64,000 bases of DNA from Angiostrongylus vasorum (taxonomy: Eukaryota; Nematoda; Chromadorea; Rhabditida; Metastrongylidae), in the NCBI GenBank assembly GCA_018806985.1, contig JADANN010000366.1:1984001-2048000 (forward strand), in the 5' to 3' direction. Under the pieces are notes generated by a model that was given only the letters and a program-made list of their open reading frames with translations, had not been told where the DNA came from and made no database searches. This document shows positions 20,588 through 32,819 of this stretch, one piece after another. The position numbers and the translations under genes are program-made. Within the stretch, counting starts at the first letter, position 1. Every line of letters begins with the position of its first letter.

Positions 20588-21034
20588 TGTTTATAAACCT
20601 ATCAACCTAGAAAGAGCGATAGTTTTTCGACGAAAAATTTTTGTTTTTTTACAATGGCGGTAGAAAAATACAAAAAAATGGCACACTTTGGTGGCGATTC
20701 GAAGCATAATTCCAACACGCGCTCTTTTGGCGTGTGAGGTGTAGGAAGAGACGTAATGAACGATTTTTTTTACTACTTGCTTTCGGTACCACTTTTTAAC
20801 GTAGCCGTTTCTAAACAAGTTAATTTGGGCGTTCAGAAATGGAAGCCTGTGTTTCTTTCGGTTTTCCTCGGGTGAATTTCATGTGCTCTGTTTTTCAATA
20901 ACTCAACGTATTTGTCCATTTCTCTTGCGCGGAGCAGATGACGAGACAATCATCTATACACGCAATGCAGACTAATGAGCAGAGATCGATTACAGGTGCT
21001 TCCACGTTAGACTTAAAGCCAATGGCAAGAAATT
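20588..21034 (-). mobile_element. PLE fragment (RT palm and thumb)
   Basis: Minus-strand translation in mixed frames: CIDDCLV (motif C), KFTRGKPKE, YVKKWYRKQ and RALVG.ML-type thumb words. It abuts the terminus of the next PLE at 21035 and looks like an older copy. Confidence 0.65.
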
Positions 21035-23480
21035 CTTCGTATTCTTGTTGAGCAAACACGAGGTGTTATTTTTATTCCTTATTCACGAACAAGCTGACGT
21101 TTCGGCGGATTTCGCCTTTTTCAGAGCCTGGAAAGGTCAAGTTGACAGCAATCTATTCAGCCAAACACCTCCATAACCAAACAGAGAAAACTCTAACCAA
21201 GATTTCAATCACATTGAACACAACTTTGCACACTCACCGCTTCCTATGAGTCTTCTACGGTGTATGTCGCATGGAGACCAACAGCACAGAATTCACATGG
21301 AAGCGTAATGTGCCCCTTTCCACTAGAATAACAGACTTATATACTGCCCAATATCACGCGCGATAGTGAGGCATTCTTCGCTGCGATTCATTTTCGGATT
21401 TCTTTCTTTCATTTTCGGACACAGAGTGGTCTACCCGTTTCGCCAATGTATTGGTCTCCGCACGCCTTACAGATGATCAGATAAACTGTACCCGAGTTCA
21501 TGCAATCACCATCTCTACCATTAGGGGCAAATTATGCAATTTTGCCTTGCACATAGACGGTCATATAGGCGGTTACGAACTAGCTGGCGCCTAAGATTAC
21601 TCGGTGGCATTTCAGTTATCGTTACCGAATTCTCTAGACCCGCCCTTCTTAAGCAGCGTTTTATGGCTGCACTTACATCATTTGAGATGAAGGATAGGAG
21701 AAACGGGACCATTTTATCGCTAGAGTTGTCGTTTGGGGGGCATGGGATTTCACCTACACCTATCCCGAGCTACAGTTTCGTAGCCATTAGAAATGGCTAT
21801 TTGCCGTGTCAAGTTCCATTACTCCCTCTCTCTGCTCTCTTCCCGTGCACACGTTAGTTGCCGTTTGAAACATGTTTCTTACAAGCGCCCTTTTCGTTTG
21901 AGAGGGATGATAGAAGAGGTAATGAACGAAGATGTTTTTACTACTTAGCTTTCGGTACCATTTCGTAATGTAGCCGCTTTCTGATAGGTTGATTTGCACG
22001 TTCAGAAATAAAAGCCAGTTTTCTTTCGGTTTCTGTCGACTAAACTTGATGTACTCTGACTGTTCGCTCAACAATTCGAAACATTTTTTCCATTTTCTCT
22101 TGTGCTGAGCAATGGACAAAGCAGTCATCTATATATCTAGAGTAGAGTAACGGCCCGTGATCGGCAAGAGTTGGTGCCAGTCGCTATCCCATTGCCAACC
22201 CGTCCCTAATATTTCCCGAATCATCTAAGATTGAGCAGTTTAGGCCCGTCCTTGGGAGAACCATGAGCTAGTGAATCGAGAAGCCATACGTACATGTTTA
22301 TTACTCCTTGGTTTTAGAAGCTCGGAGATGGCTTGCATTGTGTGGTCATTCGGCACGCTAGTCTAAAGGGCGGCAACGACTCCATAACGTAACGCAGACG
22401 ATCTAGGAACGTTTGGGTATTCATGAGATGAGCTGTTGTGTGCTTAAGCAAATGGATGAGAATTTGTTTTATAAGCCAAGCTATTCTATCGATTGGTCCG
22501 TTTATACAACTGATAATTGGTCCAACCTTGAAGGTCGACGGGAGGCAGACATCAGATCATCAGTAGATACTAGCTTATAAGTTTTGACAGGCAAGTGTAA
22601 GACGAGACATATTGGTACTTCGATTTTATGATGCGAAATATCTGATGATTTTAAACCTGCCTCACTTACCACTTTGACCTATTTGTTGTTCTATTTTCGA
22701 TGTTGACCTTTGAATTCCTTTTCAACTGATACGCGATAAAGCGAACCGTCTTCAAGATGTTTTCCGTTATCTCAACATCGAACTGGCGAGGAATTACTAC
22801 ACAGTCTCCACCCTCACCACTAAATGATAGTCTAACAGTTTTTGATTTTATTAGTTCTCGACCCTGCCGCATATCAGATTTTTGTTTTACTGCAAGGTTG
22901 TTAGCAAACATTCTAGCGTGATAATGGTTAAGGACTTTGAGAGTTTCGTCCGAAAATATGCGAAAATTTCTATCTATTTCGTCGTTAGGGTCCTGCTGTC
23001 TAAAGAACGTTCGAGGAAGAAGAGGTGGTGGTAATGCCTCTACTTCTCGTTGTTCCTTTCTACTACGTGTTTCAGTTCTAGTGTTTGTGCGGAGTCGATG
23101 TTGAAGCTTTTTGCAGACTGCATGCCATCCTACGCAAAGTTTCTTTAAAAAACGGTTGCGCTGGTGAGAAACTTGGACACAATTCTAATAGTAAGAGCGC
23201 GCTGTCAGGGAGAGTTATGGCTCCTGACACGGTGACCTTCGACTTTGACAACACGTTATCGACCACATTTTGACTGCTAGTACTTTCTTAAACGTTTTTG
23301 CTTTCTTTAATTGGAGCTGGCTTGTGCGAATGACTTAGTGAATTTTGAAATTTTCTTTGAAGTGTTTGCGCATCGAAGAAAAGCTGTGAATTATCAATGA
23401 ATTGCGCTACAATAACAGTAGACGTGGAAAGCTGAAGGGCTGAAGTGTGAATTTCATTGACTTTTGTCATCGTCATCTAA
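21035..23480 (-). mobile_element. Near full-length Penelope-like element, decayed
   Basis: The longest single PLE in the window. Reading on the minus strand from about 23480: an N-terminal region (23078-23476, with SGAITLPDSALLLLELCPSF), VVIPRQFDVEITE (22750-22800), a damaged RT with a YIDDCF motif C near 22120, the thumb and linker (21787-22128 and 21521-21712, containing RLYDRLCARQNCIICP), then a shortened GIY-YIG region and the 3' terminus with a hammerhead-like motif at 21092-21128. Internal deletions, for example between motif B and C, and stops make it inactive. The RT, zinc-finger-like linker and GIY-YIG order fits EN-containing PLEs of the Neptune/Nematis type; that assignment is inference. 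Confidence 0.78.
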
Positions 23481-23879
23481 AACATAAACCGTTATGTTTT
23501 ATTAGCTTGGAAATACCTGGAGACAATCATCTTACTGTGACCTTAAATCTTTGAGCTCTTTTGCGCTACCCTAACTAGTACTGAATGAGATGACTGCAGT
23601 CGTTATCGAAGCGCCATAACAGTAACACTGCAAAACCTGAGTGAGCTAATGAACAAAATCAGTTTACTACAGCAATGGCATTTCTTTTCATGACTGCCTT
23701 GGATTTCTTCTCTTTTTTTGTCAAAAATAATGTTGCATAAAGCACTCGGAAGACTAGTCCAGTGTAGAATTTCTCTTGTGAAAGGTGCTACCTTCACTGA
23801 GACTTCTCTATGTCATCGTATTTAACAAATTTTGAGTTGGACACAGTTTGATGCTGAACTACTAGTGTTAACCAAGGCT
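23481..23879. other. No recognisable gene
   Basis: No family match or repeat was detected. Confidence 0.35.
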
Positions 23880-24300
23880 AGAATAGGTTAACATCTTTTG
23901 AACAGTTTCAGCATGACTCAGATCGCAGGTGTTAAAAAGAAAGCGATTTTCAACGTGCGAAAGATGGCACGAAAGCCCCACAAGATCCCCATACACTAGT
24001 GTTCGTGTACTGTAAGTAATGATTGTTGTCATAATCCTTACAATTTTACGCGGCCTTCGCTTGGCACGAGACTTTGGTGCCCTCTTCGTTTCTGTAGGTC
24101 TCAACGCTATAAAACACTCGAACTCAGTAATTGCCTTATTTATGCGTTTTCGGATATTTAAGAAAATTCTCGTTCAGCTTAACACTAGTTTTGCTGTAGA
24201 GAGATTCTGCCCATGGTAGATTTCCGCGTGTTGCAGCCTATACAAGAAACGTAGTTGCTGTACACGCATAATACCCTACAAAATTGTTAACAACTTGATA
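23880..24300 (+). repeat. Dispersed or duplicated segment R4, copy A
   Basis: Loosely similar to 40215-40560. Shared stretches include the 'GTGTTAAAAAGAAA...TTCAA.GCG..A.GA' region and 'TTTGCTGTAGA....TTC.GCCCATGG'. Both lie downstream of an astacin copy, so they may be part of the same ancestral duplication. Confidence 0.4.
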
Positions 24301-24679
24301 GCAGGGTTTTTTTCTGTTTACTCAATCTACCGGGTACAATGAACATAAGTGCATGTATGTAAGTATGTGAATAAATGTGACTATGAACATAAGAGAGCCA
24401 ACTTAACTCTCGGCAACAGCTCTAAAAGTGTAACTATAAAGCTGCGTTTGGCACTTGTTCAACCCTTTAACTGAGGTTGCTAACTGAGTGCTACTTAGAT
24501 CCGCTACTTAACATATGGGAACTTCGGTTTTAAGGAAACAGACGTAGTACTGCTGCACCTTTACAATTTCATCGTTAACCGTTGCCGTTGTCTTTTCGTC
24601 GCTCAAAAAAAAGGCAGCATGACTTTGAGTGAGAGTGTTAAAAACCTTCTTCTAGATTCCGGTTTTTTTAATCTACATT

Positions 24680-25055
24680 ATGGGCGGGTAGCACAGTGGT
24701 TGTGACTGCCGTCATCACGAGCATGGTGATAGTTCGTTTCGCTACGGGCCATTCAAGCCTCTCATCCTTCCGGGGTCGTGAAATCAGTACCGGACTTGTC
24801 TGGAAAAAAATCACTCTCTGCAATCCATTTGGGAACGTTTCAGCCCGGCTATCTCAGGACTCCAGAGAGAATTGCTCTACCAGCCTTCTGTGACAATCAG
24901 GATGAAATGAAAATCTTCAAGCAGCAAAAGAAGCCACACGTAAAAGTTGGAAGATCTTCGTGGACAATGAATGCGAGAAAACGAATCGATTGTGAGAAAT
25001 GCTGTGATCCGCACAGTAGACGTGAAGACGGGTCAGATAAGAAAAAAATCTACGT
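24680..25055 (+). mobile_element. tRNA-derived SINE family 2
   Basis: The head 'GGGTAGCACAGTGG' contains an exact pol III A box (TAGCACAGTGG), and 'AGTTCGTTTCG' about 40 bp on resembles the B box. The body has 'TCTCATCCTTCCGGGGTCG' and 'CAGGACTCCAGAGAGAATTG', then a tail with 'AAACGAATCGATTG'. Other copies lie at 28592, 31000, 46605 (-), 49858, 55350 (-) and 58690. Confidence 0.8.
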
Positions 25056-25289
25056 TTCATCGTGAAAGCACCCATTTATCACATTAATAAGTAGGAATTG
25101 TTATAAGAAGACACTTGGAAATGTTAAGCACGGTCCAGAAAAAATTATCGGCGACGTACTTTTCCCCTGCACCTAGGCAATAGAATATGACAAACGAATA
25201 GAACTATAGAGATGCTGAAATCATATAGACTCCTTTACCAGGAACTCACGTGTTTTTTCGCCACACCAACGCCCTTGGTTTGCTTTTCC

Positions 25290-25570
25290 CTCATCCAGTT
25301 TTTTTGGCCTAAAGCTGCTATCAGCAGTCACCCGTCATTGAAATGATCTCAAGAGAGTAGGTCGGCATTGGACCCAGTTCAGCCGGTCTTGGTCAAAATC
25401 GCAGTGTTTTATTTACCTTAAAAAGCAAGCTTAAAAAAAGCCAAAGCAAAGGCTTCAGTTGGTCTACTGGATAGCGGGTGAGACCCCTGTAAAAACAATG
25501 GCTCGTGTGAAGGACAGCTGGGGTTCCAAGTTTTGCTCATATCTCAGCATTCTTTTAACTGTGTTTCGTA
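25290..25570 (-). repeat. MITE family M1-like
   Basis: Contains 'AATCACCCG'-type and 'TTTTGC...ATCTCAGCAT' blocks shared, reversed, with the copies at 26885 and 57285. Diverged. Confidence 0.45.
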
Positions 25571-25861
25571 TCATATCCTACCATGACGAAATATTATGCC
25601 GTAGATAAGGAGTTGGAACGTTGTGATCAAAGATAATATTCGAAAAATAAGCAAAAAGAGACGTAGTAGTTACTCCACATACGAACAGCATTCACTTACG
25701 TATGAATTTCTGGAGAATGAATATCCAGATGGTTGTCAATTCCACAACGGTTTACAAATCCTTGAAAACCGACATTCGCATAATTTTGACGCGAATAGTC
25801 AGTATCCTTTGTACGATAAACCAACACGAAGTTATTTAAAGAAACCTTTTTTAAAGTGGCT

Positions 25862-26010
25862 AGCCTTTCGACGTCATTGCTCCCTTAAGATCCGCAACGA
25901 TTCTTGATCGCATCGAGTGGAATTTAGTGAATTACAACCCGAATGATGCTGTGCGATCTCGACTGGAACACATTTCGGCTATTAAGAAGGCGATGTCACC
26001 GCAATATTAG
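25862..26010 (+). CDS. Possible terminal exon of an unknown gene
   Basis: After an acceptor-like TGGCTAG the frame reads PFDVIAPLRSATILDRIE, then LVNYNPNDAVRSRLEH, and ends SPQY-TAG. An AATAAA signal follows at about 26015. Composition and length look coding, but I recognise no family and see no clear upstream exon; the open frame just before it (25623-25907, different frame) is not convincing. It could be a remnant. Confidence 0.3.
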
Positions 26011-26019
26011 CTACAATAA

Positions 26020-26884
26020 AATATGAATGCAATAGCTCTGTAAGCCATTGTAATATCTGTACAAAAGTTTAATGAAAACATATTCACTTCTCTGACTGTC
26101 ATGGGTCATCCACCACTGGGGAATCTGCGTTTGTTGCGAAACGACGCTCGCTGCGGTATTGTCTGAAGATCACCTGTTAACCACCTACCCCTTTCTTGTA
26201 AGTTATTTTTCCATTTTCTTTCTGCCGTAGATGTATGGATCTGTCTACCATTTTGTCAAATAGTATTAAGTGGTATTTGGTCGTCAGTGGGCTGTACTAT
26301 TTTTGAATACTTTGGGAGGAATATATGCTCAATATGCTGCCTCCGTATAGTAGCTTCAGATAGAAGGCCAAATAAGTAAAGTGACACAATGATGCAGGAA
26401 GAAAGCAAACGTTACAATTCAGCAAAATACCTATGTAGCCATGAAATAAGAATCTTCGTGGTGATATTAGACACTTGCGAGTAAGTGCAGTGTCATGCAA
26501 GTCTTATTAAAGGCAAATAGTCGGTAGTCGTTCGGGTGGCTTCTATTAGTTTCCGGTGTAAATAAAAACGATAAAATACTTTGTAGCGGAAAGGGCTACG
26601 CCACTTTTTTGCCAGTGATGATGACTGGTACACAGAACAAAACCCATAGTGGTTCTTCATAATTCTAAGAACGGCAATAAACAAAGCCGTGTTGTGTGGA
26701 TTTTCATTAAAAATGTGGAATGTCTTATCTGGTCGTCAAATATTTCAGAAGAGCAAATTATTCCTGCTGAAACAATGCTAAAACAAGATCTGCAAGGTGG
26801 GGGGAGGGGGTTCGTATATGCTGCACACTGGTCCAGAAAAGCAGTGATAGTGGGATATGGTATAACAGTACAGCAACTTAAACG
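26020..26884. other. No recognisable gene
   Basis: Short frames only. No repeats matched within the window. Confidence 0.35.
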
Positions 26885-27265
26885 CATCAAATTACTTGCG
26901 ATTATGCTGAGATATTTGCAAAACTCCGGACCGCAGATTTCTGAGGTGAGGAACGAACGGGTTATTGTCCTTTCCGGAGAGTAACGAGTTCACCACCACA
27001 CCATGTGGGTCCATCGTTTCGCCTGTCTCTCAGCTAATTCTATTGATCGGAGGCCATCAGCAATCACCCGCCAACGGGACTGATCTAGGTAGCCCAAATC
27101 GGCAACGAACCCAGTTAAACTGAGGCTGAAGTCGAAATCACAATATTAACCTTTTATTTACTGCCTACTACAATTTTTAACAGCATTGTTTCATATGAAA
27201 TACAACTAATCTTAGTTGACGCTGGGATATTTGCAAAACCCCGGACTGCAGGTGTCTGCGGTGGG
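26885..27265 (+). repeat. MITE family M1, two adjacent partial copies
   Basis: 26885-27090 has 'TTATGCTGAGATATTTGC', 'CTCCGGACCGCAG', then 'TATTGTCCTTTCCGGAG' and 'ATCAGCAATCACCCGC'. 27150-27265 repeats the left end ('TTTACTGCCTAC', 'GCTGGGATATTTGC', 'CCCGGACTGCAGG'). Non-coding. Confidence 0.6.
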
Positions 27266-27489
27266 AAACGAAAATAAAATACTTGCGATTATATGGTATT
27301 GTTCAAGCAGCAGCCAACCAGCAATCAAGACAGCATACTCTACAGTGTCTAACCGTTTAAAGACTACTAAACAAAAAGAAGGAATTCTGAGGTCATAACA
27401 ACATGTGAAGAGAAGGTGGCCAAGTGCCATTTAATGTGACCACATACGCCTATTTGAAACCGAGGGCCATAAAACGACATTATTTCTGC

Positions 27490-28262
27490 AAGTGCTCGGC
27501 AATTCTCTAGCTTCCTGATCAGCACACATGAGGTTGTTAACAAGAACATTTATTCAATACAGTACTAGGTGACTCTTCGACGGTTTCGCCTTCCTCACGC
27601 CCGGAAACGTCAAATTGGCACGCAATGTACTCAATGAAAAATTTTCGCGACCTCATCAGAAGAAATCTGACACATACATTTTTATTCGCACACCAAAGCT
27701 CTTCTTATAAACGTCTACCGTCTATTCTTCGCAAGTCTTCTCTGCTTGCGAACAGCCGCAGGGAATCCCTACTTGGGGAGGAATGTGCCTGGTTCAGACC
27801 AAAAAAATTAGCCTGAGCTATGCGGCGAGGTCACGCTTGGTCATAAGACAATCCTCGTTGGGATCCATTCTTGGATATTTGGAATCAATCCAAAAGAGTT
27901 GTTTGTACAGATGTCTCGAATTCCTGCGCAAGGATACTGACTTTTACTTCAAAATCTTTCTGACAAAAGCGAGGCATATTTCTGAACTATGTAAGACTCT
28001 GTTTCGCTGGTCTCCACCAAATGACTGAAAGACTTACAAAGAATAAAACGGTGTGTTTAAAAGAACCTGTTTGTTACCCAAATAAAAAATTTTGGCATCG
28101 TGTTATATCTGCTGAGATTACAAAAGTCTTTCGCTGAGTAACCTGTGTCCCAATTTGACCTTCCGCTCCGAAGAAGGCGAAACCATCGAAACATCAGCTG
28201 CTGCGAATAATTAGACGTTGTAGTAACAAACCCTTGTATGCTGATCAAAAAAAACAGTGAAC
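27490..28262. mobile_element. Inverted pair of PLE 3' ends
   Basis: 27490-28000 is a minus-strand PLE 3' end: terminal repeat, a decayed hammerhead region near 27565-27600, and the end of the GIY-YIG region at 27820-27990. 28040-28262 is a plus-strand terminal repeat with 'CGAAGAAGGCGAAACCATCGAAAC' near 28170, a decayed hammerhead-like motif. No RT lies between. Confidence 0.6.
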
Positions 28263-28374
28263 CTGGCATAAGATTAGCACCAGGTCAATATATTGATTGA
28301 AAATATCGAGGTCTAATGAAAATCCGTTTTTGAAAAATAACGAACAGAATTACCCTTGTAATGACTACCCGAGT

Positions 28375-28430
28375 GGCTCGCAGTTGAGGGATAGATCAAC
28401 GCTGAGCACTTTATCCTTTTGTTTAGCTTT
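28375..28430 (+). repeat. SINE family 1 tail fragment
   Basis: 'GAGGGATAGATCAACGCTGAG' then 'TTTATCCTTTT' match the 3' end of family 1 SINEs. Confidence 0.5.
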
Positions 28431-28591
28431 CCACAGTATACCTTTTCGATTGGAATGATTTTTCAGTGATTCTTCCTATTGAAGGAACTATGAGTTCATA
28501 GCGGGCCAAGAGACTAGCCTTCTAATCCCTTGCCTTATCGCCGGGAAATTGACTTTGGGATCAAAAAAATTTTTTTAACTTTTCAAATTTA

Positions 28592-28910
28592 TCGCGGGGG
28601 ACAGCGCAGTGGTTGCTGATGCTCGATCAAGAATCAAAGGCGATAATTCGATTCCCAGCTTCAACGCTGCCCTCCGATCTACGTGGGAACACCTTACCCA
28701 GGTACCTCCAAAATTGTGAGGAAAATTGATTTTACCAGAATTCTACGACAATCATTAAAAAGACGCATACCTCAAGGCAGCAACTGAAGAAAACACGAAA
28801 AATGTTCTAACCCCATGGTAAACGATGAATGGGAGAGAAACGAATCGAATGCAAGAAGTGTAGGAATCCACGCAGTAGATGTGATGATGGTTCATGCAGA
28901 ATAAAAAAAA
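28592..28910 (+). mobile_element. tRNA-derived SINE family 2
   Basis: Head 'GACAGCGCAGTGG' (A-box-like) and 'ATTCGATTCCC' (a good B box), with the family 2 tail ending in 'CGAATCGAATGCAAGAAG'. The body is partly deleted compared with 24680-25055. Confidence 0.72.
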
Positions 28911-29384
28911 TAGCGAATTGATTGCTCTCATAAAAGCCTTTTGTGTTTACTCGATGTTACGATACGTGAACACTGCCTGCACTGCACCATACTCTGTCCG
29001 CTGAATAGAATTACAAACAGGTGATTTTAGAGCAACGTAACTCCCAAAAGTTTACTGCCTTGTCGTGCCCGGGAGGTATTCCTCGGGGGTGGACTGCGAT
29101 GTATGAACTGCCCACCTTTATCAACAGTCTAGTTGTTGTTGATCCTTCAGTTTGCGAATTTGCCGCATGCTATATTTTTGCGCAGCTGCTAGGTTGGAAC
29201 TAAAATTTTTCTCGCGATAGTTCAGGATTTTATAAGTTTCGTCCGAGAATCTGAAGAAGCTAGGATAAGTATAGAAAAAAAACAAGGTCTACAAAGGACA
29301 AGTGTACCGAAAATAAGGTAATGTTTAATCTACCTTTCATCCCCCAACGAATTTAGCACAGGTGTAAAATGATGCTTAAAAAGC
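28911..29384. other. No recognisable gene
   Basis: No convincing coding region. The open frame 29021-29203 has no recognised relatives. Confidence 0.35.
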
Positions 29385-30045
29385 GCGGTGTAGAGAATTT
29401 GGTAACAGTGATTGAAATAGCACCGAATCAGTTGGTTCGTAGCTTTTTTATATTACCGCCTATTTATGGCACAGAAATGCACAATTTACCCTAACGGTGG
29501 AGACCGTGGTTGTATGACTTCGGCTGCGGTGTACCTTTAAAGTACTTGTAGTCAGACACTGTAACTGTAAAGCGTCCAAGGAAGAATGTATTGGTGAAGA
29601 GGGTGTAGTGTTTAAAAAAAATGCTCTACTAGGCGAATACCAGCCAAAAAAGACAAAATGGGAAAGATTTTAAAGTAGAATTGCAACCATGCTCGCTCGG
29701 GATGCTTAAATTCTAGAGAGTAAAAAATCTCGAAGCATTCTGGACAAATTCCACCGTTCCAAAAATGAACCACAGGAAGAAACATTTCGCACTCACGCAA
29801 GATCTCACGTAATATCTCGGAGTGCCATTTTTAAAGTGAGAAGGGTCCATTTTAGCATGGAGTTTGTGCTTTTCATCCTTACATGGAATACCCATTGGAA
29901 GGCTCATAGAGAGCAGTAAGCGCCTGAAGAAGCTGTTTTATGTTCAATGCAACTAAAATATGGGTATCGCAGTTTTTTCTGCTAAGTTTATTGAGGTGCC
30001 TCGATGACTAGCTGCAGTCAACTTAACCTTTCAAGACTCTTAAAA
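29385..30045 (+). mobile_element. PLE 3' half, decayed
   Basis: Linker and GIY-YIG remnant (29385-29620; 'TGCACAATTTACCCTAACGG' matches the C..C linker, 'GAATGTATTGGTGAAGAGGG' the YIGE core), then the end of the domain and the 3' terminus to about 30045. Full of stops. Confidence 0.62.
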
Positions 30046-30084
30046 ATGCAAAGTTGTGAAATGCCAGATTTTGAAGGTAGATAC

Positions 30085-30370
30085 ATGGTATGATAGCAGT
30101 AGTCGGAGGCGTCCTGCAACACAAACGTGGGAATCGATACCTGCGCCCATGGCCCACCAAGCCTTCCATCTCTCCGGGGTCGGCAAATTGGTACCAGGCT
30201 TGTCTAGGAGGTCTAGGAGGATAGCAGCACTGGCTCGGTACATCGGTAGGCCACCGGGACTCATTGTAAAAGCGAGATATGCATTCAATCACTTCCAAGC
30301 GATGCTTAATGAGGACGAACGCATGGCGCGTCCTTGAGGGATTGATCAACGCTGATAGCTTTATCCTTTT
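30085..30370 (+). mobile_element. tRNA-derived SINE family 1
   Basis: Body 'CCATGGCCCACCAAGCC', 'CGGGGTCGGCAAATTGG' and tail 'TTGAGGGATTGATCAACGC' as in the other copies. 'GGGAATCGATACC' is the B-box region. It sits directly after the PLE end at 30045. Confidence 0.75.
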
Positions 30371-30404
30371 ATCCTTTATTATAGCAACCTCGTTTACGGT
30401 TACC

Positions 30405-30645
30405 AAAGCAGAAGAAAGAAAGGCATAATAGCAAATATTTTGAAGTAAAAGTCATTGGCCTCACACAAAATTCGAAATCATCTGCACACGAAGCTTTTTG
30501 AAGTATTTTGGATATTGCAAGAATCCAAAGTGGACCTCAGGAATGAGTGCTTCTGATCACACGTGACCTCCCACCATATCTCCACCTATTTTTTTAACTT
30601 GAGTCAGGCACATTCCTCACCTATGAGGAATGGTTGCTTGCCTTC
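30405..30645 (+). mobile_element. PLE fragment (end of endonuclease region)
   Basis: Matches the end of the GIY-YIG region, for example 'TTTTGAAGTAAAAGTCATTGGCC' and 'GAAGTATTTTGGATATTGC...CCAAAGTGGACC'. Non-coding. Confidence 0.55.
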
Positions 30646-30689
30646 CTATTGCCAAATGAAGCAGAGCACATAAAAAGATCCATGGTGCT

Positions 30690-30930
30690 TCCTTGTGTTT
30701 GACGTCGATTCAATGTTGCCTTGCAGAAGTTTTTCTGCCCAAAGGGACAATGTCATATGGGATGGTCAACAAACATGCAGTGAAATGGATGACAGCAAAT
30801 TCCAGCTATTGAAACACTGCTTCTTAGGCAGCTGAGCAAATTCGTTACGAATTGCGAATGAATATAAGTAGCATCAAGTAAGTAACATCGTCAACATCAC
30901 CGCCACTATTTCTCTCTTTTTTCATCTCTT
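30690..30930 (+). repeat. Dispersed repeat R2, copy B
   Basis: Counterpart of 7805-8060. Confidence 0.5.
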
Positions 30931-30999
30931 CTCTTAACTTTTGTGTTATTTATTGTTTCCTGTAAGGTGGATCTTCACTTGGAAAGAGAAATCACTACC

Positions 31000-31262
31000 A
31001 AACTTGTCTGAGCCAGGCTGGCTCACTCTAATCCACGTGGGAACCCCTTAGTCTGGCTATCTCAGGATACCAGAGAGAATCTACGTGACCACCATTTAGC
31101 GACATTAACGAAAACATGGTGAATCTTCAAGCAGCAACTGAACACACGTGTAAGAAGAAGTTTGAACATCTTCGTGGATGATGATGGATCCGAGAAAGCG
31201 AATCGAATGTGGGAAGTGTTGGGATCCACATGTGGTGACACGTGTGATATCGGGTGTATAAT
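31000..31262 (+). mobile_element. SINE family 2, 5'-truncated
   Basis: Starts inside the body ('ACTTGTCTGAGCC', 'GGCTATCTCAGGATACCAG') and keeps the tail 'CGAGAAAGCGAATCGAATGT'. The pol III head is missing. Confidence 0.65.
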
Positions 31263-32357
31263 AAATACAAGTATTAATAAAGCGGTTTTTTACATTTATC
31301 TGCGACCGATTTCGAAAAAGTCTTTAAGAATCATGTTAGTTGATTGTTTTGTGGTATACCTCGAAAGAGTGTAGTGAAAAACAGTTTCGATCAATCATTT
31401 AGTGGGTTTCTGAATAATGAGTTATAGTCCGGTTCAGTTTAGAAAAACAGGTCTTGATGACATTTTCAGGCGATTTCTTCGCAAACCAATCCCCTCCCCC
31501 CACTTTCACCCCAACCACCCGCTCTCCCACTATTCTAAGGTTATAGGATAAGGATTAAAGGTCTTTTTTTCTTTGAAAATATAAGATTTAAGGGATTAGC
31601 AGTGAGGCAAAAGTGTTTGCAACGTCGATAGCTTTTGACATAAAACGTTTTTCAGATTGGACGTGAAATTGCAACATTCAGAGATGAACATCACCTTACT
31701 ACTTGTCACTTCAACTGTACTCACATATTGTGATATGCAAGATGCCGGTGCAAAAAATGAGCGGTTTTACTTCTGGTAATGAGAATGAGCGAAAAGTTAA
31801 GCATACTACATTTACAAAACACACGGTAAAAAGTGTTCCTGTTCAGTTTTTGGATTTCACGGTTTGGAAAGTAACTTCAATGACATAACAGGAGATCGTG
31901 GAAGAGTCGAATAACTACTACCGACCTATGAACAAATCGATTCCCATTATTAGTTCAGGACGAGCTATTGGACGAACTCTCTTTCGACGTGACAGCGTCC
32001 CTGTCGAAGTATTTCAATATAAAGAGAATGATTCAGGTGCAAAGTTTATTGGCAGAACCGTACAGTGTTGTTGGTTGTGTTCAGGAGACACGAGGAGCAT
32101 GATTTACGCGATATAAAGCGTGGTTCTCGTGCGAAAAAGACAAGTGGTAACGGATAGAAACTCGACATGGAAGGATGGTGTTTTTTATATGTTCAACACA
32201 TCAGGTTAGCTCTATAGAAAATGTCTTATCTTAAGCTGATCAATCCATTAATTCTGCTCTTAATCACTTAAAAACAGCAGTGGTTCCAAGGATTAAAAAG
32301 GGAATAGCGAATAATAATGATTTAAAAGCAATAGTAGCATTGATTGGGCGTGGGCAT

Positions 32358-32645
32358 TAGGCGCGTGTGGCGCAGTGGATGGAGGCGCCACTGCGGCACA
32401 CTCATGGAATCGATCTGCGCGCCTGGCCCACCAAGCCCTCCATCCCTCCAGGGTCGGCAAATTGGCACCAGACTTGTCTGGGAGGATAGCAGCATTAGTC
32501 CGATACGTCGATAGGCCACCGCGAGTCATTGTAAAGGCCATATATGCATTCAATCACCTCCAGCGATACTGAATGAAGTCAAATGCATGGCATATCCTTC
32601 AGGGATTGATCAACGCCGAGAGCTTTACCCTTTTTATCCTTTAGT
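32358..32645 (+). mobile_element. tRNA-derived SINE family 1, reference copy
   Basis: The head 'TGTGGCGCAGTGG' contains an exact pol III A box (TGGCGCAGTGG). 'GGAATCGATCTG' is a weak B box (43605 has the perfect GGTTCGATCCC). Body about 200 bp; the tail ends 'AGGGATTGATCAACGC.GAGAGCTTTA.CC'. It is about 280 bp long with no ORF. Copies in the window: 10191 (-), 12296 (-), 30085, 39440 (-), 43605, 45955, 47545 and 56650. Confidence 0.8.
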
Positions 32646-32819
32646 AACACTGATTGGTAATATGCGAATAGTGGAAGTATCTATGTTAAATTGAGGTAGT
32701 GGTCAGAGGAAACAAATAAGGACACCTCAGAAAATGAAGTGTGACAAAGTAACAAGTGAAAGAGAAATCTAAAGAAAAGACCTAGAACGATATTAGATTT
32801 TTTGACTATTCTCAAGTAT

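Noticed and set aside
32293..32572. Open frames on both strands with Pro/Arg-rich products
   Set aside because: All fall within SINE family 1; the same shadows appear at 10258 and 30023.
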